This document shows, one piece after another, positions 44,994 through 45,618 of a stretch of DNA of 45,618 nt; the first letter of the stretch is position 1, and each line of letters starts with the position of its first letter. A model generated the notes under the pieces. The model had not been told where the DNA came from, did not search any database, and saw only the letters and a list, made by a program, of their open reading frames with translations. A program made the position numbers and the translations under genes. Source of the stretch: Verrucomicrobiota bacterium (GTDB lineage: Bacteria; Verrucomicrobiota; Verrucomicrobiia; Chthoniobacterales; JAFAMB01). The stretch lies in contig JAFAZK010000043.1 in NCBI GenBank assembly GCA_019239825.1, forward strand, positions 1 through 45,618, read 5' to 3'.

Positions 44994-45618
44994 ATGTATT
45001 TAGTCATGGGCATTACTGGAAAAGTTGGGGGCGCCACCGCGCGGCATCTGCTGAAGCAAGGCAAACAGGTGCGAGCACTTGTGCGCAATCGCGAGAAAGC
45101 GGCGAAGTGGGCAGACCGGGGCGTGGAGTTGGTGGATGGAGACTGGAACGATGCGACAGCCATAGCGGCGGCGCTCAAAGGTGTTGAGGGCGCGTTTGTT
45201 ATGTTGCCGGCTGTATGGGCACTCTCGCCTGATTACAGAGAAGCAAAGGGCGTGATTGCGAACTATTTCGAGGCGCTGACCAAGGTAGTGCCCCGCGGGT
45301 GGTAGCGCTCTCGTCGATGGGCGCGAATAGAACAAGCGGGGTGGGGATGATCACGGCCTTATCACTCTTGGAGCAAGGTTTTCGCAGCCTGCCATCTCCG
45401 GTCGCATTTGTGCGCGCAGGCGGCTTTTTCGAAAACTTTCTTTTCGGCTTACAGGCCGCCCAAGGCGGAACACTACCGGTCTTCTACAATCCTACAAACC
45501 GGAAATCGACAATGGTCGCGTCAGACGACATCGGCGCAGAAGTGGCAACGCTTCTGACCGGGCCGACGTGGTCAAGGCATCGCGTCATCGAGCTGGGTTC
45601 GATGGTAAGCGCGGATGA
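44994..45618 (+). pseudogene. NmrA-like NAD(P)-binding reductase, frameshifted, running off the window
   Basis: ATG at 44994 is preceded by AAGGAG. The Rossmann start MYLVMGITGKVGGATARHLL and the LVRNREKAAKWADRGVELVD stretch mark an atypical SDR of the NmrA/NAD(P)H-binding type. The first frame stops at 45305 after VVPRGW. A shift near 45293 restores VVALSSMGANRTSGVGMITA, FVRAGGFFENFLFGLQAAQG and VASDDIGAEVATLLTG to the end of the window. Such proteins reduce quinones or sense NADP. The TetR neighbour probably regulates it. Confidence 0.75.

Overview
The window reads as bacterial chromosome of moderate GC, most likely from a soil-dwelling, plant-polymer- or sugar-using bacterium. No rRNA, tRNA or other phylogenetic marker is present. 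The gene mix (sugar ABC transporter, Gfo/Idh/MocA oxidoreductase, GH43 glycosidase, royal-jelly-type protein, HPII catalase, YciF-like ferritin proteins, DUF3072, DUF2934) and the intergenic hairpins built from reiterated words such as CACAAAG, GTTCTAAGTT and CTGATTACTG remind me of Verrucomicrobiota (Chthoniobacterales-like). That placement is inference, and Acidobacteriota or Planctomycetota are alternatives.

Region 1 (0.1-14.4 kb) is compact and metabolic. A four-gene ribose-type ABC importer lies on the minus strand: binding protein, double ATPase, two permeases. Divergent from it are a Gfo/Idh/MocA oxidoreductase and a TIM-barrel isomerase/epimerase. Next come a fusion protein joining a pRiA4b ORF-3 domain to a J-like domain, and a minus-strand pair (FAH-family hydrolase, SDR dehydrogenase) matching the last steps of non-phosphorylative L-fucose or L-rhamnose breakdown. 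A LysR regulator faces a YeiH-type transporter, as yeiE and yeiH do in Escherichia coli. Nearly every intergenic space here holds a large nested inverted-repeat element.

Region 2 (14.7-17.8 kb) carries signalling genes: a dead LytS-type histidine kinase with a stub of its response regulator, a lone receiver protein, and a PAS protein whose histidine-kinase helix has lost the phospho-accepting histidine.

Region 3 (18-45.6 kb) is gene-sparse. It holds many small, often acidic or single-membrane-span proteins, mixed with stress genes (catalase HPII, DUF3072, SRPBCC-DUF2934, transglutaminase-like protein, coiled-coil membrane protein) and two sugar-related genes (aldo/keto reductase, GH43). It also has many broken genes: a royal-jelly protein, two YciF-like ferritin loci, an ECF sigma factor, a TetR regulator, an NmrA-like reductase and two small unknowns. 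The frameshifts cluster at 37.9-45.6 kb, so sequencing error must be excluded before calling this decay. Possible novelties are a 54-residue peptide with a double-glycine-type leader (24.66 kb), a two-member family of acidic GAIDP proteins, the modular hairpins, and an inverted pair of such hairpins framing lysR-yeiH.
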